Assembly: GCA_017451265.1 (NCBI GenBank)
Contig: JAFSPU010000008.1
Coordinates: forward strand, 1-64,000
From: Clostridiales bacterium
GTDB taxonomy: Bacteria > Bacillota > Clostridia > Saccharofermentanales > Saccharofermentanaceae
Direction: 5' to 3'
DNA length: 64,000 nucleotides
The notes under the pieces were generated by a model. That model saw only the letters and a list, made by a program, of their open reading frames with translations. It was not told the origin of the DNA and did no database searches. This document shows positions 25,637 through 34,121 of the stretch, piece after piece. Numbering within the stretch: position 1 is the stretch's first letter; each line of letters begins with the position of its first letter. Both the position numbers and the translations under genes were made by a program.

Positions 25637-25665
25637 ATAATACATTGTTTATCCGCGGTTGTCAA
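25637..25665 (-). promoter_or_regulatory. Strong sigma-A promoter of rpmE
   Basis: Minus-strand TTGACA (25660-25665), 17-bp spacer, TATTAT (25637-25642). Confidence 0.85.
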
Positions 25666-25671
25666 GGCGGT

Positions 25672-25932
25672 TTACATCATATCTGCGATAGCTTCAACAG
25701 CACCTGTAGCAGCGCCGATAGCAACGAGTACGATCATAATAACAAACCAGAGGATCAGGTAGCAGAACTTAGATCTTGCAAAGTTCTTTACATTGATATT
25801 GCCTGAACCGCCGAAAGCGAATACAAGAAGGATGATAAATCCGATCAACGGAATACCGAACAGAAGCTCGTAACCGAAGTAACCCCACATGCTGATCGGC
25901 TTATACTCGCTAGGTACGTTATTGTCACTCAT
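25672..25932 (-). CDS. Small two-pass membrane protein
   Basis: This 86-residue protein has segments near residues 25-45 and 58-80 and the motif MWGYFGYELLFGIPLIGFIILLVFAFGG, with KNFARSKFC between the segments. Similar small proteins occur widely in Clostridia without a known role. The ATG at 25932 follows AAGGGGG by nine bases and is preferred to a TTG three codons upstream. Confidence 0.75.
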   Translation of the reverse strand: MSDNNVPSEYKPISMWGYFGYELLFGIPLIGFIILLVFAFGGSGNINVKNFARSKFCYLILWFVIMIVLVAIGAATGAVEAIADMM

Positions 25933-25976
25933 TTTAAGCAACCCCCTTTATAAAATATCTTTGATTATACTACCTG

Positions 25977-27833
25977 TCAGTCAACAGAAAAAGACTTTTT
26001 GGCAGAGAGCACGAAACTCGCGTTATCGGGAGTGCGCTTAAGGAAGTTGAGTACCGCCTCTGTGCCCGCAATGGTATCGACGTCTGCGATAGCCTTACGT
26101 GTGAGCCAGACGGACGACAGCTGCTCTTCAGTAAGGAGGAGATCCTCACGGCGCGTACCGGACTTATCGACTGCGATAGCAGGATAAACACGTCTGTCAG
26201 CAAGCTTTCTGTCAAGCACGACTTCCATGTTACCGGTACCCTTAAACTCCTCGAAGATAACCTCATCCATTCTGGAGCCCGTCTCAATGAGTGCGGACGC
26301 AATGATGGTGAGTGAGCCGCCGAACTCGATGTTTCTGGCTGCACCGAAGAAGCGCTTAGGGCCGTAAAGTGAACCCGGATCGAGACCGCCGGAGAGAGTT
26401 CTTCCGGTAGGGTTGATAGTAAGGTTATAAGCACGTGCGAGTCTCGTCATGGAGTCGAGGAGGATGACTACATCCTGACCGAGCTCTACAAGTCTCATCG
26501 CTCTTTCGAGGACGAGCTCTGTAACTCTTACGTGGTTCTCAGGGCGTTTGTCGAAAGTGGAGTAAACGACCTCGCCCTTAATGGAGCGCTGCATGTCAGT
26601 AACTTCCTCAGGACGCTCGTCGATGAGGAGCACGATTACCTTGCACTCCGGATTGTTTGTGGTAATGGCATTGGCTACCTTCTTAAGCAGCACCGTCTTA
26701 CCTGCCTTCGGAGGAGAAACGATCATACCTCTCTGTCCCTTACCGATAGGGCAGAACAGATCGATGATACGGCATGAAAGATCTTCAGCTCCCGTCTCAA
26801 GTCTCAGTCTGCTGTCAGGATAGATAGCAGTCAGATTCTCGAACCTCGGGCGCTTCCTTGTGACCTCGTAATCGGAATCCTCAGGGATCTCGATGTCATT
26901 AACTGCGAGTACCTTGCGCAACGGAGCATATCTGTCCTTGCCGCGGGGTGCTACTGCGAGGCCCTTGATCTTGTCACCCTTACGAAGACCGAGTCTTCTG
27001 ATGACCTGACCGGGTACGTATGCATCCTCTTCTCCGGGGAGATAATTATTCTTATGGATAAAGCCGTTGAAATCGTTCTTGTTATCACCTGAGCCGATCT
27101 CGAGGATACCCTCGATTTCAATGTACTGCACTTCAGGCTGCTGGGGCTGTGCTTCTGCTTGCTCCTCAGCTTCCTTCTCCTCAGGACTGATCTCGACCTC
27201 ATGAGCTTTTGTCTCAGGACCGAACGCGATCCTCCTTTTCTGTCTGCCCTTCTTCTCAGGCTTCTTGGAAGCTTCCTTCTGTGTTTCAGAAGCGGGGGCA
27301 GCATCGGAAGTCTCTTCCTTCTTTTCCTCCTGCTGTGCGGGTGCTTCAGCAGCTGCTTCCGATGCAGCTTCCTCAATAGTGATCTGCTCGGGAGCCTCCT
27401 CCTTCTCGTCCTTCTTCTTGGACTTTCTGGAAGTACGCTTCTTAGGCTTCTCTTCTGCTGCGGGAGCTTCAACAGCTTCTGCCTTGGCTTTCTCTTCTAC
27501 TTCAGCTGTTTCTGTTGCTGCTTCTTCAGCTTTAGCCTCAGTCTTTTTCTTTCTGGGAGCGCGCTTCTTTGCGGCTGGTTTCTCCTGTGCAGGAGCGGCT
27601 TCGGGAACGGCTTCCTCTGTCTTCTGTTCAGGGACAGGTGCCTCTTCCTTCGAAGAAGCCGATGCCTTTTCCATTACATCCTGAACTTCTCTTACGGACA
27701 TTCTTGTAATGGATGCAATGAGTTCTTCTCTTGATTTAGTCTTCGCCACGGAAGGGGTGTAATCGCCAAACTGCGCGGCAATTGCTTCAAGGTCTTCCTT
27801 TGACTTCGACATCAAAGCGTCTAATTCTGACAT
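25977..27833 (-). CDS. rho: Transcription termination factor Rho with long disordered insert
   Basis: A 618-residue RNA-dependent hexameric helicase. The N-terminal Rho-N helices (1-55) are followed by about 180 residues of alternating acidic and Lys/Arg/Ala/Pro-rich sequence (about 58-235), then the RNA-binding fold ([22 protein letters not shown]), Walker A ([12 protein letters not shown]), Walker B ([14 protein letters not shown]) and [22 protein letters not shown]. coli Rho has 419 residues, so the excess is the insert. Such inserts bind RNA or drive condensates in some bacteria; here it is inference. Confidence 0.96.
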   Translation of the reverse strand: MSELDALMSKSKEDLEAIAAQFGDYTPSVAKTKSREELIASITRMSVREVQDVMEKASASSKEEAPVPEQKTEEAVPEAAPAQEKPAAKKRAPRKKKTEAKAEEAATETAEVEEKAKAEAVEAPAAEEKPKKRTSRKSKKKDEKEEAPEQITIEEAASEAAAEAPAQQEEKKEETSDAAPASETQKEASKKPEKKGRQKRRIAFGPETKAHEVEISPEEKEAEEQAEAQPQQPEVQYIEIEGILEIGSGDNKNDFNGFIHKNNYLPGEEDAYVPGQVIRRLGLRKGDKIKGLAVAPRGKDRYAPLRKVLAVNDIEIPEDSDYEVTRKRPRFENLTAIYPDSRLRLETGAEDLSCRIIDLFCPIGKGQRGMIVSPPKAGKTVLLKKVANAITTNNPECKVIVLLIDERPEEVTDMQRSIKGEVVYSTFDKRPENHVRVTELVLERAMRLVELGQDVVILLDSMTRLARAYNLTINPTGRTLSGGLDPGSLYGPKRFFGAARNIEFGGSLTIIASALIETGSRMDEVIFEEFKGTGNMEVVLDRKLADRRVYPAIAVDKSGTRREDLLLTEEQLSSVWLTRKAIADVDTIAGTEAVLNFLKRTPDNASFVLSAKKSFSVD

Positions 27834-27918
27834 GTATACCTCATTAAATTGTGTTGATGAAAAACGATCTTAAAAACTTCTATAGTTAAGTCGGGAATTC
27901 ATAAGGTCTAAGTCAACC

Positions 27919-27946
27919 TTGCGCAAATATTATCATTAGATATAAT
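27919..27946 (+). promoter_or_regulatory. Promoter of the metallophosphoesterase gene
   Basis: TTGCGC (27919-27924), 16-bp spacer, TATAAT (27941-27946). The expected start near 27953 is only about four bases before the ATG at 27957 and no ribosome site is visible. Confidence 0.5.
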
Positions 27947-27956
27947 TATCGTCAAT

Positions 27957-28805
27957 ATGAAGTTGGTCAAGTTAACACGTGAACAGATCATAAGAAGAGT
28001 CGTTGTTTTTGCTGTGCTTGCAGCACTGATTTGTCCCGGTCTTTACAACAAACTCAAGGTCGTAAATTACACACTCGAATCAGACAAGATTTCTTCACCT
28101 GTACGCATCGCTCTGGTGACCGATCTTCATTCATGCAAGTACGGAGATCATGAGTCTGAATTGATCGAAGCTATCGACGAGCAAAATCCCGATCTGATAC
28201 TTCTCGGCGGCGATATTTTTGATGATAAATTACCTAACGATAATACGGTGGATTTTCTTAATGGTATAGCCGGCCGCTACCCCATATATTATGTCACAGG
28301 CAACCACGAATTCTGGGGCGGCGTCGATCAGTATGATGAACAGATGCAGATTCTTGACGAACTCGGTATACCGCGCCTTCAGGGTGATGTTATAACGCTT
28401 GATATCAATGGTAATAATATAGGTCTTGCCGGCGTCGATGATTATGATTCCCACATGGTAGATTCAGAACTGATCCTGGAGAATCAGTTCGTAGATGCTT
28501 ACTTGAATCTCGATGCATCCTCGTACAACATTATCCTGTCACACAGGCCCGATTATTTTGACACGTATACCGCACAGGATTATGACCTCGCTTTATGCGG
28601 TCACGCACACGGAGGTCAGTGGAGAATCCCGGGTATCTTAAACGGTCTTTATGCACCTAACCAGGGACTGTTCCCGAGATACGCCGGAGGTCTTTATGAA
28701 GAAGACGGAACAACCATGATCGTCTCCCGAGGCCTCGCCCGAGAATCAACCAGGTTACCCCGTCTGTACAACCGTCCTGAATTGGTGATCGTAGATATCA
28801 CTTAA
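27957..28805 (+). CDS. Metallophosphoesterase, YkuE-like, membrane-anchored
   Basis: A 282-residue protein with an N-terminal anchor (VVVFAVLAALICPGL, residues 16-30) and a calcineurin-like domain. Metal motifs: VTDLH (motif I), GGDIFDD (II), VTGNHEFWGG (III), and LCGHAHGGQWR (V). YkuE-type enzymes act outside the membrane; some hydrolyse UDP-diacylglucosamine or other phosphoesters. It is encoded divergently from rho. No ribosome-binding site is seen, in contrast to the neighbours. Confidence 0.88.
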   Translation: MKLVKLTREQIIRRVVVFAVLAALICPGLYNKLKVVNYTLESDKISSPVRIALVTDLHSCKYGDHESELIEAIDEQNPDLILLGGDIFDDKLPNDNTVDFLNGIAGRYPIYYVTGNHEFWGGVDQYDEQMQILDELGIPRLQGDVITLDINGNNIGLAGVDDYDSHMVDSELILENQFVDAYLNLDASSYNIILSHRPDYFDTYTAQDYDLALCGHAHGGQWRIPGILNGLYAPNQGLFPRYAGGLYEEDGTTMIVSRGLARESTRLPRLYNRPELVIVDIT

Positions 28806-28813
28806 TCAATCAA

Positions 28814-28842
28814 AAACCGGCTCCGATAAGAGCCGGTTTGTT
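28814..28842. terminator. Bidirectional terminator
   Basis: AAACCGGCTC, loop CGATAA, GAGCCGGTTT. T-rich tails exist on both strands (GTTAATTGTT on plus, TTGATT on minus), so it can serve both the phosphoesterase gene and the convergent GlsB-like gene. Confidence 0.8.
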
Positions 28843-28865
28843 AATTGTTCGATTATCAATCCGTA

Positions 28866-29096
28866 TTACTTCTTGATCAGCTTGATGATGAAGATAACCA
28901 GGCAGGAACCGATAACTCCTCCGATGATATTTCCGACGATACCTGCGATGAGAAAGCTGCCGAGAAGCCAGCTGAACAGTGCACCGCCGACGAGACCGAT
29001 AATGATATTAATGAACCAGGGGAAAGAACTCTTCATGAGCATTCCTGCAATCCATCCGCAAAGACCAGCGATGATAAGTGAAATGATCAAACCCAT
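28866..29096 (-). CDS. GlsB/YeaQ/YmgE family membrane protein
   Basis: A 76-residue protein with three membrane segments and glycine-rich helices (GLCGWIAGMLMKSS, IIIGLVGGALFSWLLG, IVGNIIGGVIGSCLVIFIIK). This matches the transglycosylase-associated/GlsB family, small stress-response membrane proteins of unknown mechanism. Single gene, ribosome site GGAGG before the ATG. Confidence 0.9.
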   Translation of the reverse strand: MGLIISLIIAGLCGWIAGMLMKSSFPWFINIIIGLVGGALFSWLLGSFLIAGIVGNIIGGVIGSCLVIFIIKLIKK

Positions 29097-29154
29097 AACA
29101 GAACCTCCGTTAATATAGATTTCGATAAATATTTATTTTAATCTATCTGAGCTA

Positions 29155-30165
29155 TTACTGATCGCCCAAAGCAGCGAACTTATCCATCATATCGAGAGCC
29201 TTACCTGTACCGATCGCTACGCAGGAAATAGGATCCTGAGCGATGTAAACATCAATACCGATCTTGGTAGCAAGCATACGGTCAAGACCGTAAAGAAGTG
29301 CTCCGCCGCCGGTCATTACGATACCTCTCTGAGAGATATCAGCCATCAGTTCCGGAGGTGTCTTCTCAAGCACTACGTGTACTGCTTCGAAGATGGAGGA
29401 AACAGGCTCTTCCAAAGCCTCGAGCATCTCAGTGGATGATACTGTAACTGCAGCAGGAAGACCTGTGATAAGGTTACGTCCTCTTACATCCAACGTGAGT
29501 TCTTCATCTCTGGGGTAAGCACAGCCGATCTGAATCTTAAGCATCTCAGCTGTTTTCTCACCGATGAGGATATTATGCTTACGTCTTACATGCTTGATGA
29601 TAGCTTCGTCGAACTTGTCACCTGCGACCTTAAGTGATGCATCAACAACAGGCTCACACAGTGAGATAACAGAGATATCTGTCGTACCGCCTCCGATATC
29701 AACTACCATGGAACCGGATGCCTTCGTGATATCGATACCTGCACCGATGGCAGCCGCGATAGGCTCACGGATAAGGAATACATCCTTAGCACCTGCATGG
29801 CGGCATGCATTCTCTACGGCCTGCTGCTCAACCGGTGTGATAACCGAAGGAACGCAGACTACGATAGTAGGCTTAAAGTATGTGGCACGAAGTCCTGTAC
29901 ATACACGGCCGATGAAAGCCTTAAGCATAACTTCCGTAGCACGGAAGTCGGAGATTACTCCCTCACGCAGAGGACGGATAGCCTCAACTACGCCCGGAGT
30001 TCTACCAAGCATCAAGGAAGCACTTTCACCTACTGCGAGAACACGGCCTGTCTTATTATTAACTGCGACTACTGAGGGTTCCTTAAGAACAACACCCTTG
30101 CCGCGGACATAAATCAAAACACTGCTGGTACCGAGATCGATACCGATTTCCATTCCTAAACCCAT
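29155..30165 (-). CDS. mreB: MreB/Mbl-type rod-shape actin
   Basis: A 336-residue bacterial actin that forms membrane filaments and guides wall synthesis. It has GIDLGTSSVLIYVRGKGVVLKEPSVVAV (phosphate 1), VVDIGGGTTDISVISL (phosphate 2) and IVMTGGGALLYGLD (adenosine). mreC and mreD are not next to it, so it may be an Mbl-type paralogue; the sequence alone does not settle this. ATG at 30165 is supported by CGAGG eight bases before it. Confidence 0.93.
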   Translation of the reverse strand: MGLGMEIGIDLGTSSVLIYVRGKGVVLKEPSVVAVNNKTGRVLAVGESASLMLGRTPGVVEAIRPLREGVISDFRATEVMLKAFIGRVCTGLRATYFKPTIVVCVPSVITPVEQQAVENACRHAGAKDVFLIREPIAAAIGAGIDITKASGSMVVDIGGGTTDISVISLCEPVVDASLKVAGDKFDEAIIKHVRRKHNILIGEKTAEMLKIQIGCAYPRDEELTLDVRGRNLITGLPAAVTVSSTEMLEALEEPVSSIFEAVHVVLEKTPPELMADISQRGIVMTGGGALLYGLDRMLATKIGIDVYIAQDPISCVAIGTGKALDMMDKFAALGDQ

Positions 30166-30281
30166 TATAAATACCTCGTATATATCGAAAACACCGCAAA
30201 ATACGGTGTATTAACCCAATAAAGCATTTTAATAATACAGATACTTCACTTCTAAATCAATAATCCGAGGCCCGTCATATG

Positions 30282-30310
30282 TTTCAAATACATGTCATTC
30301 GTGATAGAAT
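30282..30310 (+). promoter_or_regulatory. Promoter of leuS
   Basis: TTTCAA (30282-30287), 17-bp spacer, TAGAAT (30305-30310), giving a short leader of about 26 bases. No T-box leader is present, which is unusual for leuS in Firmicutes. Confidence 0.5.
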
Positions 30311-30342
30311 TGCTTGTTAATAAATAATAAGAGGTTAATAAT

Positions 30343-32823
30343 ATGTCTTATTCAGTAGAAACAGACCGCAAGTGGCAAAAGAAGTGGGAAGAGACAGGGC
30401 TTTACAAGTTCGATCCCAATAAGGAAGGCAAGAAACTTTACTGCCTTGAGATGTTCTCATATCCTTCCGGTGCCAATCTTCACCTCGGCCACTGGTACAA
30501 CTATTCACTGACAGACTCCTGGTCAAGATTCAAGCGTATGCAGGGCTACAACGTTTTCCACCCGATGGGCTTCGACTCATTCGGACTTCCTGCTGAGAAC
30601 TACGCTATCAAGACAGGTATTCACCCTAAAGACTCCACACTTAAGAACATCGACACCATGGAAAAGCAGCTGCAGGCCATGGGTACTACTGTCGACTGGT
30701 CATATGAAGTAAAGACTTGCGAGCCCGAGTACTACAAGTGGAACCAGTGGTTCTTCCTTAAGTTGTACGAGAGAGGCCTCGCTTACAGAAAGAATGCACC
30801 TGTAAACTGGTGTCCTTCCTGTAAGACGGTTCTTGCCAACGAGCAGGTAGTTGACGGCGAGTGCGAGCGCTGCCACTCTGAGGTAGAGCACAAGAACATG
30901 ACACAGTGGTTCTTCAAGATCACTGATTACGCTCAGGAATTGCTCGACGATCTGCCGAAGCTCGACTGGCCTGAGAAGACAAAGAAGCTGCAGACAAACT
31001 GGATCGGAAGATCACAGGGCGCGCAGGTTGCACTTTACGTCGAGAAGGACGGACAGCGCCTTAAGAACGAAGACGGCACTGACATGAAGCTCGAAGTCTT
31101 CACTACACGTGTAGATACTTTCATGGGTGTAACTTATGTTGTAATCGCACCTGAGTCTGAGCTTTGCGACAAGCTCACAACAGACGAGTGCCGTGAGGCT
31201 ATCGAAGAGTACAAGAAGGCTACTTCCAAGGTAACTGAGATTGACCGTATGTCCACCACAAGAGAGAAGACAGGTGTCTTCACCGGTGCATATGCAATCC
31301 ACCCTCTTAACGGCAGAAAGGTTCCTATCTGGGCTGCAGATTATGTTGTCGCAGGTTACGGTACAGGTGTCGTAATGGCAGTACCTTCACACGATGACAG
31401 AGACTTCGATTTTGCTCACAAGTACGGACTCGACATCATCCGCGTAGTACAGTCCGAGAAGGGCGTCGACGACGAGCTTCCCTACTGTGAGAAGAAGGGC
31501 TACCTCGTTAACTCTGACCAGTTCGACGGCATGGAGATGCACGAGGCTCAGAAGGCTATCGTAGAAGAGCTTTCCAAGATCGGCATGGGCGAGTGGAAGG
31601 TCAACTACAGACTCCGTGACTGGCTCATCTCCAGACAGCGTTACTGGGGTACACCTATCCCGATGATCCACTGCCCTTCCTGCGGCGTTGTACCCGTTCC
31701 TGAGAAGGAACTTCCTGTCCTCCTCCCTTACGAGGTTGAGTTCACCCCTGACGGCGAGTCCCCTCTTGCTAAGTGCGATTCCTTCATGAACTGCAAGTGC
31801 CCCAAGTGCGGCGGCGATGCAAGAAGAGATCCCGACACAATGGATACTTTCGTTGACTCTTCCTGGTACCAGTTCAGATACCCGGATAACCATAACGCAG
31901 ATGCGATGTTCTCATCCGACATCATCAACAAGATCTGCCCTGTAGACAAGTACGTAGGCGGTGCTGAGCACGCATGCATGCACCTGCTGTACGCAAGATT
32001 CTTCACCAAGGCTATGCGTGACATGGGCCTCGTTAATTTCGATGAGCCTTTCACAAGCCTCGTTCACCAGGGCACTATCCTCGGACCCGACGGACAGAAG
32101 ATGAGTAAGTCCAAAGGCAACACAGTCGCACCTGACGACTACATCCTTAAGTACGGTTCCGATGTATTCAGAACATATCTGGGATTCGGCTTCGCATACA
32201 TTGAGGGCGGCCCCTGGTCCGACAAGGGACTGCAGGCTATCCTGAAGTTCATCCGCCGTATCGAGAATGCAGCTTCTGAGGCTGCTTTGGCACCTTCCGC
32301 AGACATCTCCGGCATCACAATGGGAGACGCCGAGAAGGAGCTCAACTTGGCTCTTAACTACACCATCAAGAGCGCAACGGCAGACATCGACAGATTCCAG
32401 TTCAACACTTCCATCGCACGTATGATGGAGCTTCTGAACGCAATCACAAAGTACAGTCAGAACCCGAACAAGATCCCCGCTTTCTACCGCTATGCAGTAG
32501 AGAGACTGATCCTTATCCTCTCACCTTTCGCTCCCCACTTCTGCGAGGAGACATGGTGTGAGACATTCGGTAATGAGTACTCCATCTTTAATCAGGAGTG
32601 GCCCGCTTACGACGAGTCCGCTCTCGTAAAGGATTCCGTACAGATCGCAGTTCAGCTGAACGGTAAGATCATCTTCAGAGAGGATGTACCTTCCGAGGCT
32701 GAGCAGGCTGAAGTCGAAGAGCTTATCAAGAACGACGAGAGATTTATCAATGCACTCGCAGGCAGATCTATCGTTAAGTTCATCTACGTTAAGGGCAGGA
32801 TCGCAAACATCGTAGTTAAGTAA
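30343..32823 (+). CDS. leuS: Leucyl-tRNA synthetase
   Basis: An 826-residue class I enzyme that charges tRNA-Leu. It shows the HIGH-type motif [14 protein letters not shown] (46-58), the zinc-type Cys pairs ([23 protein letters not shown]), the CP1 editing domain with TRVDTFMG and HDDRDF, the zinc ribbon [10 protein letters not shown], and the KMSKS loop [10 protein letters not shown]. Length is normal. AGAGGTT precedes the ATG. The small zinc-cluster gene follows by 21 bases. Confidence 0.97.
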   Translation: MSYSVETDRKWQKKWEETGLYKFDPNKEGKKLYCLEMFSYPSGANLHLGHWYNYSLTDSWSRFKRMQGYNVFHPMGFDSFGLPAENYAIKTGIHPKDSTLKNIDTMEKQLQAMGTTVDWSYEVKTCEPEYYKWNQWFFLKLYERGLAYRKNAPVNWCPSCKTVLANEQVVDGECERCHSEVEHKNMTQWFFKITDYAQELLDDLPKLDWPEKTKKLQTNWIGRSQGAQVALYVEKDGQRLKNEDGTDMKLEVFTTRVDTFMGVTYVVIAPESELCDKLTTDECREAIEEYKKATSKVTEIDRMSTTREKTGVFTGAYAIHPLNGRKVPIWAADYVVAGYGTGVVMAVPSHDDRDFDFAHKYGLDIIRVVQSEKGVDDELPYCEKKGYLVNSDQFDGMEMHEAQKAIVEELSKIGMGEWKVNYRLRDWLISRQRYWGTPIPMIHCPSCGVVPVPEKELPVLLPYEVEFTPDGESPLAKCDSFMNCKCPKCGGDARRDPDTMDTFVDSSWYQFRYPDNHNADAMFSSDIINKICPVDKYVGGAEHACMHLLYARFFTKAMRDMGLVNFDEPFTSLVHQGTILGPDGQKMSKSKGNTVAPDDYILKYGSDVFRTYLGFGFAYIEGGPWSDKGLQAILKFIRRIENAASEAALAPSADISGITMGDAEKELNLALNYTIKSATADIDRFQFNTSIARMMELLNAITKYSQNPNKIPAFYRYAVERLILILSPFAPHFCEETWCETFGNEYSIFNQEWPAYDESALVKDSVQIAVQLNGKIIFREDVPSEAEQAEVEELIKNDERFINALAGRSIVKFIYVKGRIANIVVK

Positions 32824-32844
32824 TAATACACAAGGAGAAATACT

Positions 32845-33309
32845 ATGGAAAAGGATAACAGGGATCAGCAGCTGGATCAGTTATTAAGAGGCATTTCCGG
32901 ATTATGCGCAAGCAAAGAAGACTGTACCGATTGTCCTTTCCATGGCTCCGAGTGCTTCTTCGGCGAGCCCAAGCCGCGCACATGGAACATCAATGACACT
33001 GAGCCTGTGAAGGAAAAGGAAGAGTCCGCACCGGAGACTGCGCAGGAACCTGAGGAAGAAGTTAAGGTTGAGCCCGAGGCTGCCAAGGTACCCGCTCCGG
33101 AAGCAGAAAAGCCAGCCGCTGCAGAACCTGCCAAGGCAAAGGAAGACACCCAGGGAACCTGGCTCGTCAGCACGACTATGGGAACCGTATTCTCCAAGTA
33201 TGTCTTTATCTGCTCCAAGTGCGGATATAAGAAGGAATCATTCCTCTCTGTGGCACCGACAGCCAACTGTCCTGAGTGCGAGAAGAACAGACTTAACGGA
33301 TTAGGTTAA
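32845..33309 (+). CDS. Zinc-cluster protein with charged linker
   Basis: A 154-residue protein in three parts: an N-terminal four-cysteine cluster (LCASKEDCTDCPFHGSECF), a low-complexity linker of Glu/Pro/Ala/Lys (about 50-105), and a C-terminal zinc ribbon (FICSKCGYKKESF, then CPEC). Two metal sites joined by a flexible tether suggest an adaptor that binds RNA, DNA or a protein. It follows leuS by 21 bases with an AAGGAGAAA site, so it is likely co-transcribed. I do not recognise the family. Confidence 0.7.
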   Translation: MEKDNRDQQLDQLLRGISGLCASKEDCTDCPFHGSECFFGEPKPRTWNINDTEPVKEKEESAPETAQEPEEEVKVEPEAAKVPAPEAEKPAAAEPAKAKEDTQGTWLVSTTMGTVFSKYVFICSKCGYKKESFLSVAPTANCPECEKNRLNGLG

Positions 33310-33986
33310 CTTACTACCTGATAGCGCATCCTTACATACGAATCCTGTAAGGGCTTACACTCGACAAGCTTAAGAACACCGAGACCCGACAGTTCATCGG
33401 AAGACATCAGTGACTTGCCGTCGATGAGCGTTGATGTATCTTTGCCGCCTATCAACACGGGGGCAACGACGATGTCGACACAGTCGAAAAGCTTTTCGCG
33501 CAGAAAAACACTGTTGAAAGAACCGCCGGACTGTATCGTAAGACGCTCGCATCCGTATTCCTCACGCAGAGTACATAATGCTTCCTCAAGGTTAAGATGC
33601 TTCTGCAAAATGATGTGAAGGTTATCTTCCTTGACGCTGAAAGCAGGATGCATCGGGTTAGTGGTGATAAGAACAAACTCCTTGGACTTCGCGCAGAAGT
33701 AGCGCACACCGTTTTCCGTCAGATGACGGTTGTCATATATAACGAATGACACAGGGGTCTTCTCAGGGCTATCCTTCTCATTTACGCCCATCTTTGCCTG
33801 AACGCGGCCCGTGTTAAACGACCACAGATCCGTCGTCTGCTCGATATCGTAGTATTGACGAAGACCCTCCTTCACTCCCTCGATCTTCGGGAAGTCGCGA
33901 TCGACATCGAGATCGTCGGTCGCACCTGTGCTGATCTTACCGTCAACGGACATCAACATAAATAACGTAGTAACAGGTCTTTCCAT
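33306..33986 (-). CDS. RibD C-terminal (dihydrofolate-reductase-fold) family protein
   Basis: A 226-residue protein with the DHFR/RibD-C fold: TTLFMLMSVDGKISTG at the start, DLWSFNTGRVQ, the NADPH site CERLTIQSGGSFNSVFL and DIVVAPVLIGGKDTSTLIDG. These enzymes reduce pyrimidine- or pterin-type substrates with NADPH; no riboflavin genes are adjacent, so the substrate is unknown. The ATG at 33986 follows AGGTG and is preferred to a GTG at 33995. Its stop overlaps the stop of the convergent gene in GTTAAC. Confidence 0.85.
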   Translation of the reverse strand: MERPVTTLFMLMSVDGKISTGATDDLDVDRDFPKIEGVKEGLRQYYDIEQTTDLWSFNTGRVQAKMGVNEKDSPEKTPVSFVIYDNRHLTENGVRYFCAKSKEFVLITTNPMHPAFSVKEDNLHIILQKHLNLEEALCTLREEYGCERLTIQSGGSFNSVFLREKLFDCVDIVVAPVLIGGKDTSTLIDGKSLMSSDELSGLGVLKLVECKPLQDSYVRMRYQVVS

Positions 33987-34074
33987 AGCATTCACCTCAC
34001 CTGCTCATAGTTAACAGAATGTTCACAATAAGCATATAATATCATAAATTTATGATATTTTCTATTGGGAGCTG

Positions 34075-34117
34075 AATGCACCCCCGAGCGGAGTACTTAG
34101 CGAAGGGCGTGTGTTCT
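34075..34117. repeat. Imperfect inverted repeat downstream of a membrane-protein gene
   Basis: GAATGCACCCCC (34075 side) can pair with GGGCGTGTGTTC through 12 positions with one mismatch, giving a hairpin with a large loop. It lacks a T-run on the minus strand. An AT palindrome (TATCATAAATTTATGATA) lies just beside it. It may end the minus-strand transcript or be a regulatory hairpin. Confidence 0.35.
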
Positions 34118-34121
34118 GCGA

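Noticed and set aside
27159..27734. Plus-strand hydrophobic ORF of 191 residues
   Set aside because: Leu/Ser/Cys/Phe-rich sequence that is the antisense image of the charged insert of Rho.
30166..30342. T-box leader before leuS
   Set aside because: The gap is short, has no AGGGTGGNACCGCG-type segment and no terminator before the ATG.
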